Notes: generated by a model from the letters alone, not told the origin. A DNA stretch of 64,000 nt from Saccharothrix deserti (GCF_009769385.1 NZ_VKAB01000017.1:124001-188000), one strand, 5' to 3'. Shown: positions 53,482-62,298, counted from the first letter of the stretch. Translations and numbers: made by a program.

Positions 53482-54810
53482 CTACTTGCCGCTCTTCGCG
53501 ATCTGGTCGTCGATCTGCTGGTCGACTTCCTTCAGCCCGGCCATCAGGTCGGGCACCTTGCCTGCCTGCCACGAGGTGGCGAAGTCGCCGATGGCCTTGA
53601 TGTGCGCGTCACCGATCGGCGTCACCGGGTTGCCCTGGAGCTTGCCGGAGGTGGCCAGGTCGATGAACGTCTTGAAGTTCTCGTCCACCTCCAGGCGCGG
53701 GTCGGCCAGCGCCGCCTTCGTGCTCGGGATGTTCTTGATCCCGTTGGCCAGGTTCACGATCGCCTCGGTGTCGAACGACAGGTGCTTGATCAGCTCCCAC
53801 GCCGCGCCGGGGTTCTTCGCGCCCTTCGGGACGCCCATGATCGTGCCGGTGGTGAACCCGATGCCGTACAGCTCCGGCTTGATCGTCGGGAACGGCGCGG
53901 TGCCGAACCTGACGTCCGGGGCCTGGTCCTCGAGGAACGCCGTGCGGTACTCGCCGTCGATCATCATGGCGATCTTCTTCTGGTGGAACGCGTGGTCGTT
54001 CGAGTACTCCTGGCCGAGCCCGGCGCGGAACCGCTCCAGGTTCTCGTAGCCGTAGAAGTCCACGAGCTGCTTCTGGAACTCCAGCATCGCCGCCCACTCG
54101 GGGCTGGCGAGACCGGACTTGCCGTCCGGGGTCTCCCACTTCGCGCCGAAGTTCGGCGCCCAGATCGGCGGGCGGTTGGCGTAGAACAGCATGGTCGGCA
54201 GGAAACCGGCGACCTCGATCGTGCCGTCCGGCGCCTTCTTGGTGGTGCGCTTGGCGAAGTCCAGCAGTTCGGCCGTCGTCTTCGGCGGCGCGGTGATGCC
54301 CGCCTCGGCGAGCATGTCCTTGTTGTAGTACAGCCCGTACACGTCGCTGAGCATGGGCATCGCGCAGCGGTTGCCCTTGTACTCGGTGTAGGAGCGGACC
54401 GCGTCCGGGATCTGGCCGAGGTCGACGTCGTCGCGCTCGATGTAGGGCTTCAGCTCCTGGAACGAGCCGCTGGAGCAGAACTGGCCGATGTTGTCGGTGG
54501 TGAACGACATGGCCACGTCCGGCGGGTTGCCGCTGCGGATGCCCGCGGTGATCTTGTCGTCGTCCTGGCTGCCCTCGTGCTTGATCTCCGCGTTCGGGTA
54601 CTTCTTCTTGAAGCTCTCCAAGGCCTTGGTGACCTCGTCCTGCTCACGTCCCGAGTAGTTGCTCCAGACGGTCAGGGAGAACTTGTCGTCCCGGCCGGGA
54701 GCCGCCGCTGGCCCCGACTGCTCGGTCTTGCTGCCCGAGCCTGCCGCGCACGCGGTGACGGACACCGCTGCGGCCACGCATAGCAACGCTGCGCGGTGGA
54801 GCTTGCGCAT
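53482..54810 (-). CDS. Sugar ABC transporter substrate-binding lipoprotein, second importer
   Basis: A 442-residue solute-binding protein with lipobox VTACAAG. The domain starts LTVWSNYSGREQDEV and carries SDVYGLYYNKDML and AMMIDGEYR. The ligand is probably a GlcNAc- or glucoside-containing oligosaccharide, given the kinase and GH4 genes in the operon. A GAAGGAGAG RBS precedes the ATG. It lies 15 bases after the ROK gene. Confidence 0.92.
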   Translation of the reverse strand: MRKLHRAALLCVAAAVSVTACAAGSGSKTEQSGPAAAPGRDDKFSLTVWSNYSGREQDEVTKALESFKKKYPNAEIKHEGSQDDDKITAGIRSGNPPDVAMSFTTDNIGQFCSSGSFQELKPYIERDDVDLGQIPDAVRSYTEYKGNRCAMPMLSDVYGLYYNKDMLAEAGITAPPKTTAELLDFAKRTTKKAPDGTIEVAGFLPTMLFYANRPPIWAPNFGAKWETPDGKSGLASPEWAAMLEFQKQLVDFYGYENLERFRAGLGQEYSNDHAFHQKKIAMMIDGEYRTAFLEDQAPDVRFGTAPFPTIKPELYGIGFTTGTIMGVPKGAKNPGAAWELIKHLSFDTEAIVNLANGIKNIPSTKAALADPRLEVDENFKTFIDLATSGKLQGNPVTPIGDAHIKAIGDFATSWQAGKVPDLMAGLKEVDQQIDDQIAKSGK

Positions 54811-54825
54811 GTGCTCTCCTTCAGG

Positions 54826-56055
54826 TCAACGTGCGGACGGGGACGTTGCTGCGGCTTGCTCTTCTCGTCGAGGGCCGCGGAAGGGTTCGGTCGTGGCGGC
54901 CGGAAGACCGAACACCTGTTCCCTGACGACCGACAGCGCGGAGTGCAGTGCGCCGGAACGCACCGGTTTCCCGGTCACCAGGGCGAGTTGGACGGGGGTG
55001 CGTGGAACCACCAGGTGCCGCAGCTCGGCGGCGACGAGGTCGGCGAGCGTGGTGCCGCCCGCCTGCGCGATCTCGCCGGAGAGCAGCACCAGTTCGGGGT
55101 CGAGCACGGCGATCACGTTCGCGACGCCGGTGGCGACGCGGCGGGCCAGGTCCACCAGGAACTCGCGGCCGGCCGTTCCCGCGCTCAAGGCCTTCTCCAC
55201 GGCGGCCTGACCGGTGCGCGCGGACACGCCGTGCGCGCGGGCCAGGCGGGCGATGGCGCCGCTGTCCAGCAGGTCGCCGTAACGGCTGCCGGTGCGTGCC
55301 GTGCCCGTGTCGGCGTGCGCGTGGTCGGGGACCTGCAGGGCGTCGATCTCGCCCGCGCCGCCGGTCGCGCCCCGGAGCAGGACGCCGTTGACGACCACGG
55401 CCGCACCGACCGCGTCGGCGGGCCAGAGCAGGACGAAGTCCCGCACCCCGACCGCGCGGCCGGCGATCATCTCTTCGAGGGCGACGAGGTTGACGTCGTT
55501 CTCGACCGTGACGGAGGTGTCGAGGAGGGCTTCCAGCTCCTCCGGGATGTTCTTGTTCTCCCAGCCCGGCATGTGCGGCGCGTAGTTCAGGCGCCCGGTC
55601 GCCGGGTCCACCGCGCCGGGACTGCCCACGACGACGTGGTGCAGTGCGTCGGTGGTGAGGCCCGCCTGGGCGGCGGTCTTGGTGATCGCGCTGTGGAACG
55701 CCTCCAGCACGTCGGTCTTCGGCATCGGGGCGCGGTGCTCGGTGAGCGTCGTGCCGGAGATGTCGGCGATGGCGATGTCGATGGTGTCGGGGGTGAGGTC
55801 GACCGCGGCGACGTGCGCGAGCGCGCCGTTGACGGTCCACAGTTGCGCCCGCGGACCACGCCCGCCGCCCCGCAAGCCGTTGCGCAGGACCGTGCCCTCG
55901 GTTTCGAGGCGGGTGAGGAGCTGCGCGGTCGCCGGCTTCGAGAGGCCGATGATCCCTTCCAGCTCGGCCCTGGTCAGCGGGCCGTTGCGGAGCAACGCCT
56001 CGATCGCGGCGCGGTCGTTGATCTCGCGCAGCAGCCTCGGGCTCCCGGCTCGCAT
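54826..56055 (-). CDS. ROK-family transcriptional regulator
   Basis: A 409-residue repressor: winged HTH (LTRAELEGIIGLSKPATAQLL) plus a ROK sugar-kinase-like domain. The zinc motif of ROK proteins (CxCGxxGCxE) and the conserved His after GEI are missing (GGAGEIDALQVPDHAHAD), so it may bind ligand differently. As the first gene of the operon it probably controls its own importer through the palindrome at 56066-56084. Confidence 0.92.
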   Translation of the reverse strand: MRAGSPRLLREINDRAAIEALLRNGPLTRAELEGIIGLSKPATAQLLTRLETEGTVLRNGLRGGGRGPRAQLWTVNGALAHVAAVDLTPDTIDIAIADISGTTLTEHRAPMPKTDVLEAFHSAITKTAAQAGLTTDALHHVVVGSPGAVDPATGRLNYAPHMPGWENKNIPEELEALLDTSVTVENDVNLVALEEMIAGRAVGVRDFVLLWPADAVGAAVVVNGVLLRGATGGAGEIDALQVPDHAHADTGTARTGSRYGDLLDSGAIARLARAHGVSARTGQAAVEKALSAGTAGREFLVDLARRVATGVANVIAVLDPELVLLSGEIAQAGGTTLADLVAAELRHLVVPRTPVQLALVTGKPVRSGALHSALSVVREQVFGLPAATTEPFRGPRREEQAAATSPSAR

Positions 56056-56065
56056 CGTCTCTCCT

Positions 56066-56084
56066 GTCTGTTAACTTTCCAGAC
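56066..56084. promoter_or_regulatory. Candidate ROK operator
   Basis: GTCTG-N9-CAGAC (sequence GTCTGTTAACTTTCCAGAC on the plus strand) lies between the predicted -10 and the ROK start codon, with the core TTAACTTTCC typical of ROK/Mlc-type sites. Confidence 0.6.
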
Positions 56085-56096
56085 GATTTCGTGGTG

Positions 56097-56125
56097 ACGG
56101 TAGTGAGGGGGATTACCCCGGTCAA
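56097..56125 (-). promoter_or_regulatory. Promoter of the ROK/sugar import operon
   Basis: On the minus strand TTGACC (56120-56125) and TACCGT (56097-56102) are separated by 17 bases, a good sigma-70-type match. The operator at 56066-56084 lies just downstream. Confidence 0.65.
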
Positions 56126-56152
56126 TGCTCCGAGACGGGTCCGTTACCTGAG

Positions 56153-56171
56153 TTAGGTTTGCCTAAGGCAC
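56153..56171. promoter_or_regulatory. Iron box (DtxR/IdeR type) before the DUF3159 gene
   Basis: TTAGGTTTGCCTAA at 56153-56166 is a palindrome of TTAGG-N4-CCTAA and matches the DtxR/IdeR consensus TTAGGTTAGCCTAACCTAA at 13 of the first 14 positions. TAGGTT inside it could be the -10, with the start codon 15 bases downstream. Confidence 0.7.
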
Positions 56172-56180
56172 CCTGGAGGT

Positions 56181-56813
56181 ATGACCGACACGCGTCAGGA
56201 GTCGCTGGCCGCCCTGTTGGGCGGGCGGGGTGGGGCGTTGGACGCCTCGCTGCCGCCGTTGGCCTTCGTGGTGGGGTGGTTGCTGGGTGGGCGTTCCATC
56301 GCCGCCGGTGCTCTCGTCGCCGTCGCGTGCGGTGTCGTCGTCGGCGTGGTGCGGGTGGTGCGGGGCGGACGGCCGCGCGCGCTGCTCGTGTCCGTCGCGC
56401 TGGTCGTGCTGGCGGCGTACATCGCGTTGCAGACGGGGCGGGCCGAGGACTTCTTCCTCGTGCAGATCTTCCTGAACGCCGCGTCGGCGCTCGTCTGGTC
56501 GGTGTCGATCGTGCTCCGCTGGCCTCTTCTGGGAGTGGTCGTGGGCCTGGTCACCGGCCAGAAGTTCAAATGGCGACGCGACCCGGACCTGATGCGCGCC
56601 TACCGAATCGCCTCGTGGCCGTGGGTGGGTCAATACGTTCTGCGCGTAGTCCTCTTCGGCGCCTTGTGGCTGGCCGGCGAGGTAATCCTCCTGGGCATCA
56701 TGCGAGCAGTTCTGACTTGGCCCCTGCAAGTCGCGTGCATAGCCGTGAGCTGGTGGATCCTCCGCCGAACCCTCCCCGCCGACCACCCGGGCCTACGCCA
56801 CCCCCGCACCTGA
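56181..56813 (+). CDS. DUF3159 membrane protein
   Basis: A 210-residue protein with about five or six helices of the DUF3159 family, common in actinobacteria and without known function. The end of the N-terminal half (KFKWRRDPDLMRAYRIASW) is the family's typical cytosolic segment. The start is set by the GGAGG RBS 6 bases upstream. A candidate iron box overlaps its promoter. Confidence 0.9.
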   Translation: MTDTRQESLAALLGGRGGALDASLPPLAFVVGWLLGGRSIAAGALVAVACGVVVGVVRVVRGGRPRALLVSVALVVLAAYIALQTGRAEDFFLVQIFLNAASALVWSVSIVLRWPLLGVVVGLVTGQKFKWRRDPDLMRAYRIASWPWVGQYVLRVVLFGALWLAGEVILLGIMRAVLTWPLQVACIAVSWWILRRTLPADHPGLRHPRT

Positions 56814-56828
56814 ACGTTGAACTCGGGG

Positions 56829-56914
56829 CACCTGAACGTAGGACTCTCGCAACGCGAACGTAGGACTCTCGCGTGTGTCCTACGTTCAGAACGGGTGTGT
56901 CCTACGTTCAGGTT
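56829..56914. repeat. Nested palindromic repeat (family B), copy 2
   Basis: Outer arms ACCTGAACGTAGGA (56830-56843) and 56900-56913 and inner arms GAACGTAGGA (56856-56865) and 56878-56887 are perfect. It shares layout and sequence with the copy at 22889-22996. It lies between convergent stops and probably terminates both genes. Confidence 0.8.
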
Positions 56915-57837
56915 GGCCTGGGTGCGGATTCGCCCAGGACTTTCACGGCTGCCAGCCACGCTGCGCCGGCTGCGCCTTCGGTGGCTACGCGCACCGGGGC
57001 GGTGGTGCGGGTTGTCAGTTCGCGTTTCAAACGCTCGCCCAGGGGGTGGGCGTGGATCAGGCTGCCCATCAGGACGATCGGCGTTTGGTCGTGTTCGGGT
57101 CTTGTCGCTTCGGCCAGGTCGGCCAGGGTGCGCACGGCGGCCGTGATGATTCGGTCCGCTGACGGTGCGGTGGCGTGGGTCGTCACGAGGGGCGCGTAGG
57201 TCGCCAATCGGATCGGCGGGGCGTTGTTGGCGGCGGTGATCAGTCGGCGCCATTGGTCGCGGTGGGGCAGGGCGGGAATGCCCGCGCGGTTGAGCACGGC
57301 GGTGGAGAGGGCGTCCAGGCTGTCCTTTTCCAACGCTTCGAGCGTCGCGCGCACGGCCTCGCGGCCCAGCCAGAACGCCGAACCCTCGTCACCCAGCAAC
57401 CAGCCGTAACCGCCGGCGGTGGACACCAGCTCGTGCTTCTCGATCCTCGCCGCGATCGAACCGGTCCCGGCCACCAGCACCGTGCCGTCCGGTGACGACG
57501 AGCCGGTCGCGAACGCCGCCTCGCAGTCCGTGATCACGTGCATCGGGCACCGCAGTCCCGCACCGGTCCACGCCGCCTCGAACAACGCCGCCACCGCCGG
57601 GTCGGTCAGCTTGCTCGAACCGGCCATGCCGAGCACACCCGACTGGACCTTCGCCGGGTCCAACCCGTCCAACGCCGCCGTCAGCGCCTGGCGGACGTGC
57701 GCGGCGGCCTGCTCCGGCGAGTGGGAGTTGGGGTTCGCGCCGCCCGCGACCCCGGCGCCCAGCCGGGTGCCGTCCAGGTCGAGCACCAACGCCCGGGTGC
57801 TCGTGCCGCCCGCGTCCAGACCCACCACGAAACCCAT
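56908..57837 (-). CDS. BadF/BadG-type kinase (N-acetylglucosamine kinase-like), second
   Basis: A 309-residue ASKHA kinase with VVGLDAGGTSTRALVLD, ITDCEAAFA, LVAGTGSIAARI and GGYGWLLGDEGSAFWLG, a good match to eukaryote-like GlcNAc kinases. It is a single gene. The ATG at 57837 (MGFVVG) is preferred to the GTG at 57843. It could feed GlcNAc from the second importer or from cell-wall recycling. Confidence 0.88.
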   Translation of the reverse strand: MGFVVGLDAGGTSTRALVLDLDGTRLGAGVAGGANPNSHSPEQAAAHVRQALTAALDGLDPAKVQSGVLGMAGSSKLTDPAVAALFEAAWTGAGLRCPMHVITDCEAAFATGSSSPDGTVLVAGTGSIAARIEKHELVSTAGGYGWLLGDEGSAFWLGREAVRATLEALEKDSLDALSTAVLNRAGIPALPHRDQWRRLITAANNAPPIRLATYAPLVTTHATAPSADRIITAAVRTLADLAEATRPEHDQTPIVLMGSLIHAHPLGERLKRELTTRTTAPVRVATEGAAGAAWLAAVKVLGESAPRPT

Positions 57838-57907
57838 TCGCACGAGTATGCCCAGCGAGCACCGGGTCCGGCACGCCCAACCGGGTTGTGCCGGACCTGG
57901 CTCTCCG

Positions 57908-57947
57908 TGATCAAGGTCCAGGGATCAAGGCCAGGGGATCAAGGCAG
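57908..57947. repeat. Three short direct repeats at the end of the subtilase gene
   Basis: GATCAAGG(T)CCAGGG-type units of ~14 bases occur three times around the stop codon. Confidence 0.6.
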
Positions 57948-60900
57948 GGGAACGAGGACCTGCGCACGGTCGCCCGACGCGTTGTGGTGGTGCAGCAGGA
58001 GCAGGCTGTCCGCTTTGTCCGCCGCCAACGACTCCGGATCGCGCCGCACCTCCAGCACCGCCCCGGACTCCGCCACGAACGACACCTCGCCGAGCCCCAA
58101 CCCGGGCCGCAACGGGTCGAACGACATCGGCGTGTCGATCCGGTCCACGAACCCGTCCGCGTTCCCCGGCGCCGGGTACTGCCCGGACACCCCCGCCGTG
58201 TACGTCAGCCGCGCGCTGCCCACCGCCGGGTCGATGCCCAACGCCGCCAACTCCACCGGCAGCACCACCACGTTGCTGTCCATCAGGTTCGTGTCGACGT
58301 CGCCGTACTGGCCGTTGAGCGGCTGCTCGTCGACCACCGTGTGATCCGCCACCCGCACGGTCCGCGCCAGCCACACGTCCGCCGTGACGCTGCCGCTCGC
58401 GTCGGTCGGTTTGACCGCCCGCACGGTGTAGTCCTGCACGCCGTCACCAGTCGTGTCGATGCGGATCTCCGGGCTGTTGGCGCTGCCGAGCGTCACCCAG
58501 TTGTGCCAGGTCACCACCCCGAACGCGAGCATCCCGCCGGACGACGCCGCGCCCACGTACCGCAGGTCACCGCCCTTCGCCGAACCGTTCAACGCGCAGT
58601 CGACCAGCACCCCGTCCGTGCAGTCGGGCAACTCCGGGCTGCTGCCCTGCAACTCGAACGCGCTGAGCAACGACCGGTACGCCTCGTCACCCTCGCCCTG
58701 GTCGAGCGCGTACCCGCGCAACACCAACGTGCCGTCACCCTGATCGACCGCCTCCACGTCCGCGACCGGCTTCGGCGCCGCGTACACCGGCACCCGGAGC
58801 GCGGCCTCACCGGACCGGACGAGCACCCGGCCGGACGCCTCCGCCAGGAACTGCCTGGCCACGTCCGCCTGCTGCTTCACCACCGTCGGGTCGGCCACCT
58901 TGCGCAGCTCACCGGGCGTGACGCGCAAAGTCACCCGGGCCGTCTTCGACCCGCCCGGCGGCAGCAGGAGCACCGGTGGCGACACCTCGAACTGCGCGCC
59001 GGGCACCGTCGTCGCGGCCTGGTAGGACAGCGCCGCCGTGCGCCACCCGGAGGACTTGTTCACCACCTTCAACGCCTTCGTCACCGACAACGGAAGAGCG
59101 GCCTCGACCGGCCCGAACGTCACGCCGACCGTGCCCGGGTCGTCCTGCACCATGGCCAGCAGGTCGACGTCCACCGCGTCGAGCGCGTCCACCCGACCCG
59201 CGCCGACGCGCATCGGGGCCTCGGGCGTGCCGGTGGTGTGGTCGTCGCCGTCGGTCACCTCGCCGTCGGCGGTGTTCATGATCGCGGCCTTGACCTCCTC
59301 GACGGTCCACTCCGGGTGCGCCTCGCGGACCAGCGCGGCGATGCCCGCCACGTGCGGCGCGGACATCGACGTGCCGCCCATGCTGATCGCGCCGACGCCG
59401 GTCCCGACCTCGGCGGACAGGATCGTGTCACCGGGCGCGGCCACGTCGGGCTTGGCGGCCGAAGCACTGCGCGCACCCCGCGACGACGACGGCGTCATCG
59501 TGTCGGCCAGGTTCGGCGTCGTCGTCGGCACGGAGTTGCGCAGCGACCCGAGCATCCGCACCTGCAACGTCCCACCGGTCAACGCGGGCCGCACCGCCTC
59601 GGTCGCGGTGCCGGTGAACTGGAACACCGGGATGCGGGCGTTGCCCGCGATGGCCGCCCTGAAGTTGTCGCTGGTCGCGGTGAACAGCGCACCCTCCGCG
59701 CCCGCCGCCTCGGCGTTGTCGGTCCGCGCGCCCGAGCCGCACTCGCGGGTCGTGTCGTCCTCGTCCCACTCCAGCCACACGTACTTGCCGTTCAGGTCCT
59801 CGGTGATCGGCGCGCAGCCGTCGAGGTTCGCCGGGTCGGACACCGGCACCACGGGCAGCGTCTGGTCGAGGGTGTCGTAGCCGGTGTAGCTCTTGCTGTA
59901 CTGGCCGGGCTGCTGCGCGCCCGCCACCTCGACGCCGTCCAGGATCGCGAACGCGTCCCGCGTGTTGGCCACCGCCAACGCCTCCGGCGTGTTCGCGGGC
60001 GAGCCGCCGACGTCGTAGAAGTCGCCGCCGTTGCCCGCCGACGCGACCACCATCACGCCGTGCTCCACGACCTTGCGCACGAACAGGCTGTCCGGGTCGT
60101 CCTGGCCGCCGAAGTCGTTGCCCAGGGACAGGTTCACCACGTCGAGGTGGTCGCCGAAGTCGCCGTCGCCGTTCGGGTCGAGCGACCAGTCGAGGGCCTG
60201 GGCGACGAGTTCGGTGGACCCGGTGCAGCCGAACACCTTCAACGCGTACAGCGACGCCTTCGGCGCGGTGCCGGGGCCGATCTTCATGCCGGCCACCGCC
60301 TCCGGCGTCAACGTGCGGTAGTCGCCGGTGAACGTGGTGCCGTCCGCGTTCTCGCCGTACCCGGCGGCCGAGCCCGCGACGTGCGTGCCGTGGCTGTGGC
60401 AGTCCAACGGGTTCGGGTCGGGCGCGGGCGTCGCCTTCTCCGGCACGTGCGCGTCGTAGTCGTCACCCGCGAAGTCGTGACCTCCGACGACTTTCGCGGT
60501 CGCGGTCCACGGCGCGGTGCGGTCGACGGCCTCGTAGGCGGCGGGAGTGCCGGGTCCGCCGAAGTCGGCGTGCGTGTAGTCGATGCCGGTGTCCACGATG
60601 CCGATGCGCAGGCCCTCGCCGTACCGGCCGGTGTCCCGCCACACCTGCGCGGCCCGCGTCAGCTCCACCGACGACGCGTTCCGCACCACCTTCGGCACGG
60701 TCAGCCGCACGGCCTTGACCTCGGGCAACGCGGTCAGCTCGCGCAGCTTCGCGGCGTCGGCGGTGACCACCACGCCGGGCACCGCGTTGCGCGTCTTGGC
60801 TACCTCGCGGGTGCCCGCGTCCTTGTCCCGCAACGCCTCCACCACCCGGTCGGCCTGCACGTCGGTGCGCTGCCGTGCCGCTCGGGCCGCCGCCGCCGGG

Positions 60901-61313
60901 TCGCCCGCGCCGCGCGCCTTCTCGTCGCCGTACGCCTCGGCGGCCGGGGTCTCGGTCAGCTCGACGAACGCCGTGACCGGCCCGTTGGCGCGGGCGAGCG
61001 CGCCGCCGGCCGTGCTTCGCAGGGGTCCCCGCCCGGGGGTCCCCTGTTCTTGATCCTGCCGGCCGGCACCGACGATTTCGCGCGCTCCGCCCGGCCCTGT
61101 GGACAACTCCGATCCTGTGGACGACTCCGGCCCTGTGGACGACTCCGGGCCGCCGATCCGCTCGGACGACCCGGTGCCCGCGTGCTCGGCGCGGTTCGGC
61201 GGCAGCGGTTCGGCAGCCTGCTCCGCAGACACCGGGCCGCCGCCGACAACAACCGTGGCGAGCAGTGCGGCGGTGGTGGCGGCGGACGCCCACACCACAC
61301 GGTGGAGTTTCAT
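57939..61313 (-). CDS. Secreted S8-family serine protease (subtilase) with PA domain
   Basis: A 1124-residue subtilase. A signal peptide (~1-30) is followed by a prodomain that includes a repeat element at residues ~70-100. The triad is Asp241 (GIVDTGIDYTHAD), His308 (HSHGTHVAG) and Ser in MGGTSMSAPHVAGIAA. A PA domain is inserted between His and Ser. The C-terminal ~450 residues contain Fn3-like and beta-rich domains. It should be secreted to degrade proteins. The ATG at 61313 follows GAAAGG. Confidence 0.93.
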   Translation of the reverse strand: MKLHRVVWASAATTAALLATVVVGGGPVSAEQAAEPLPPNRAEHAGTGSSERIGGPESSTGPESSTGSELSTGPGGAREIVGAGRQDQEQGTPGRGPLRSTAGGALARANGPVTAFVELTETPAAEAYGDEKARGAGDPAAAARAARQRTDVQADRVVEALRDKDAGTREVAKTRNAVPGVVVTADAAKLRELTALPEVKAVRLTVPKVVRNASSVELTRAAQVWRDTGRYGEGLRIGIVDTGIDYTHADFGGPGTPAAYEAVDRTAPWTATAKVVGGHDFAGDDYDAHVPEKATPAPDPNPLDCHSHGTHVAGSAAGYGENADGTTFTGDYRTLTPEAVAGMKIGPGTAPKASLYALKVFGCTGSTELVAQALDWSLDPNGDGDFGDHLDVVNLSLGNDFGGQDDPDSLFVRKVVEHGVMVVASAGNGGDFYDVGGSPANTPEALAVANTRDAFAILDGVEVAGAQQPGQYSKSYTGYDTLDQTLPVVPVSDPANLDGCAPITEDLNGKYVWLEWDEDDTTRECGSGARTDNAEAAGAEGALFTATSDNFRAAIAGNARIPVFQFTGTATEAVRPALTGGTLQVRMLGSLRNSVPTTTPNLADTMTPSSSRGARSASAAKPDVAAPGDTILSAEVGTGVGAISMGGTSMSAPHVAGIAALVREAHPEWTVEEVKAAIMNTADGEVTDGDDHTTGTPEAPMRVGAGRVDALDAVDVDLLAMVQDDPGTVGVTFGPVEAALPLSVTKALKVVNKSSGWRTAALSYQAATTVPGAQFEVSPPVLLLPPGGSKTARVTLRVTPGELRKVADPTVVKQQADVARQFLAEASGRVLVRSGEAALRVPVYAAPKPVADVEAVDQGDGTLVLRGYALDQGEGDEAYRSLLSAFELQGSSPELPDCTDGVLVDCALNGSAKGGDLRYVGAASSGGMLAFGVVTWHNWVTLGSANSPEIRIDTTGDGVQDYTVRAVKPTDASGSVTADVWLARTVRVADHTVVDEQPLNGQYGDVDTNLMDSNVVVLPVELAALGIDPAVGSARLTYTAGVSGQYPAPGNADGFVDRIDTPMSFDPLRPGLGLGEVSFVAESGAVLEVRRDPESLAADKADSLLLLHHHNASGDRAQVLVPLP
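61014..61115. repeat. Dispersed repeat element (family A), copy 3, inside the subtilase prodomain
   Basis: GCTTCGCAGGGGTCCCCGCC, hairpin, TTGATCCTGCCGG, CACCGACGATTTCG and CTGTGGACAACTCCG occur in the same order as in copies 1 and 2 near radA. It is read in frame on the minus strand as residues ~66-100 of the protease. It is followed by tandem CCTGTGGACGACTCCGG units encoding SSTGPE-type repeats. Confidence 0.85.
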
Positions 61314-61427
61314 CGCAACCTTTCGTGACCAGGATTCATCGGACCAATAACCGGACAACCTCTAGACGGACCCGCGTTGGGGCGCTATACATCCGATCTA
61401 TCGACCGGCTGTTGAGGAGGACCTGCC

Positions 61428-62282
61428 GTGCAGTTGCTGCGCCTGGGACCGTCGGGCTCCGAACGCCCCGCCGTCCGTGCCGACGACGGCGTCACGTACG
61501 ACCTGACGCCGGTGACCGACGACGTGACCGGCGCGTTCCTGGCCGACGACGGCATCACCCGCACCCGTGCCGCGCTCGCGGCCGGTGAACTCCACCCGGT
61601 CGTGGTCGACGGCGTGCGGATCGGACCGCCGGTGACGGGCGTGGGCAAGATCGTCTGCATCGGCCTCAACTACCGGGACCACGCCGAGGAGACCGGCGCA
61701 CCGGTCCCGGCCGAGCCCGTGGTGTTCCTCAAGACCCCCGACACGATCGTCGGCCCCGACGACGAGGTGCTCGTGCCGCGACGCTCGGTGAAGACCGACT
61801 GGGAGGTCGAGCTGGGCGTGGTGATCGGGCGCACCGCCCGGTACCTGGAGTCCACCGAGGAGGCCCTGACCTGCGTGGCGGGGTACACCCTGTCCCACGA
61901 CGTCAGCGAGCGCGAGTTCCAGCTGGAGCGCGGCGGGCAGTGGGACAAGGGCAAGAACTGCGAGACCTTCAACCCGCTCGGACCCTTCCTCGTGCCCGTG
62001 GACGAGATCGACGACCCGCAGGCACTGGGCATGCGGCTGTGGGTCAACGGCACACCGCGGCAGGACTCCTCCACCAAGAACATGATCTTCCCGGTGGCCG
62101 AGCTGGTCCGCTACCTGAGCTGGTTCCTCGTCCTCCGACCGGGTGACCTCATCAACACCGGCACGCCGGCGGGCGTCGCACTCGGGCAGCCGGAGCCGAA
62201 GCCGTACCTGAAGGCGGGTGACGTGGTGGAGCTGGAGATCGACGGGCTCGGCCGCCAGCGGCAGACGTTCGGCCAGGCGTGA
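61428..62282 (+). CDS. Fumarylacetoacetate hydrolase family protein (2,4-diketo-3-deoxy-L-fuconate hydrolase-like)
   Basis: A 284-residue FAH-fold enzyme. The core motifs are CIGLNYRDHAEE, VVFLKTPDTIVG, the metal glutamates in DWEVELGVVIG and the ending GDLINTGTPAGV. With the fuconate dehydratase and SDR genes downstream it fits the non-phosphorylative L-fucose route, in which this enzyme splits 2,4-diketo-3-deoxy-L-fuconate. The GTG at 61428 follows GGAGGA. Its 3' end holds a tandem duplication with the next start. Confidence 0.9.
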   Translation: MQLLRLGPSGSERPAVRADDGVTYDLTPVTDDVTGAFLADDGITRTRAALAAGELHPVVVDGVRIGPPVTGVGKIVCIGLNYRDHAEETGAPVPAEPVVFLKTPDTIVGPDDEVLVPRRSVKTDWEVELGVVIGRTARYLESTEEALTCVAGYTLSHDVSEREFQLERGGQWDKGKNCETFNPLGPFLVPVDEIDDPQALGMRLWVNGTPRQDSSTKNMIFPVAELVRYLSWFLVLRPGDLINTGTPAGVALGQPEPKPYLKAGDVVELEIDGLGRQRQTFGQA

Positions 62283-62298
62283 TGGCGGGCCAGGCGTG

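Noticed and set aside
57888..61328. Very long open frame on the plus strand over the subtilase gene
   Set aside because: Its protein is Arg/His/Val-rich with no domains, and mirrors the minus-strand subtilase whose triad is intact; typical antisense frame in 72% GC DNA.
61380..61420. Possible GntR/FCD operator (ATACATCCGAT) before the FAH gene
   Set aside because: Symmetry is weak and no GntR gene is in view, so it was not listed as a feature.
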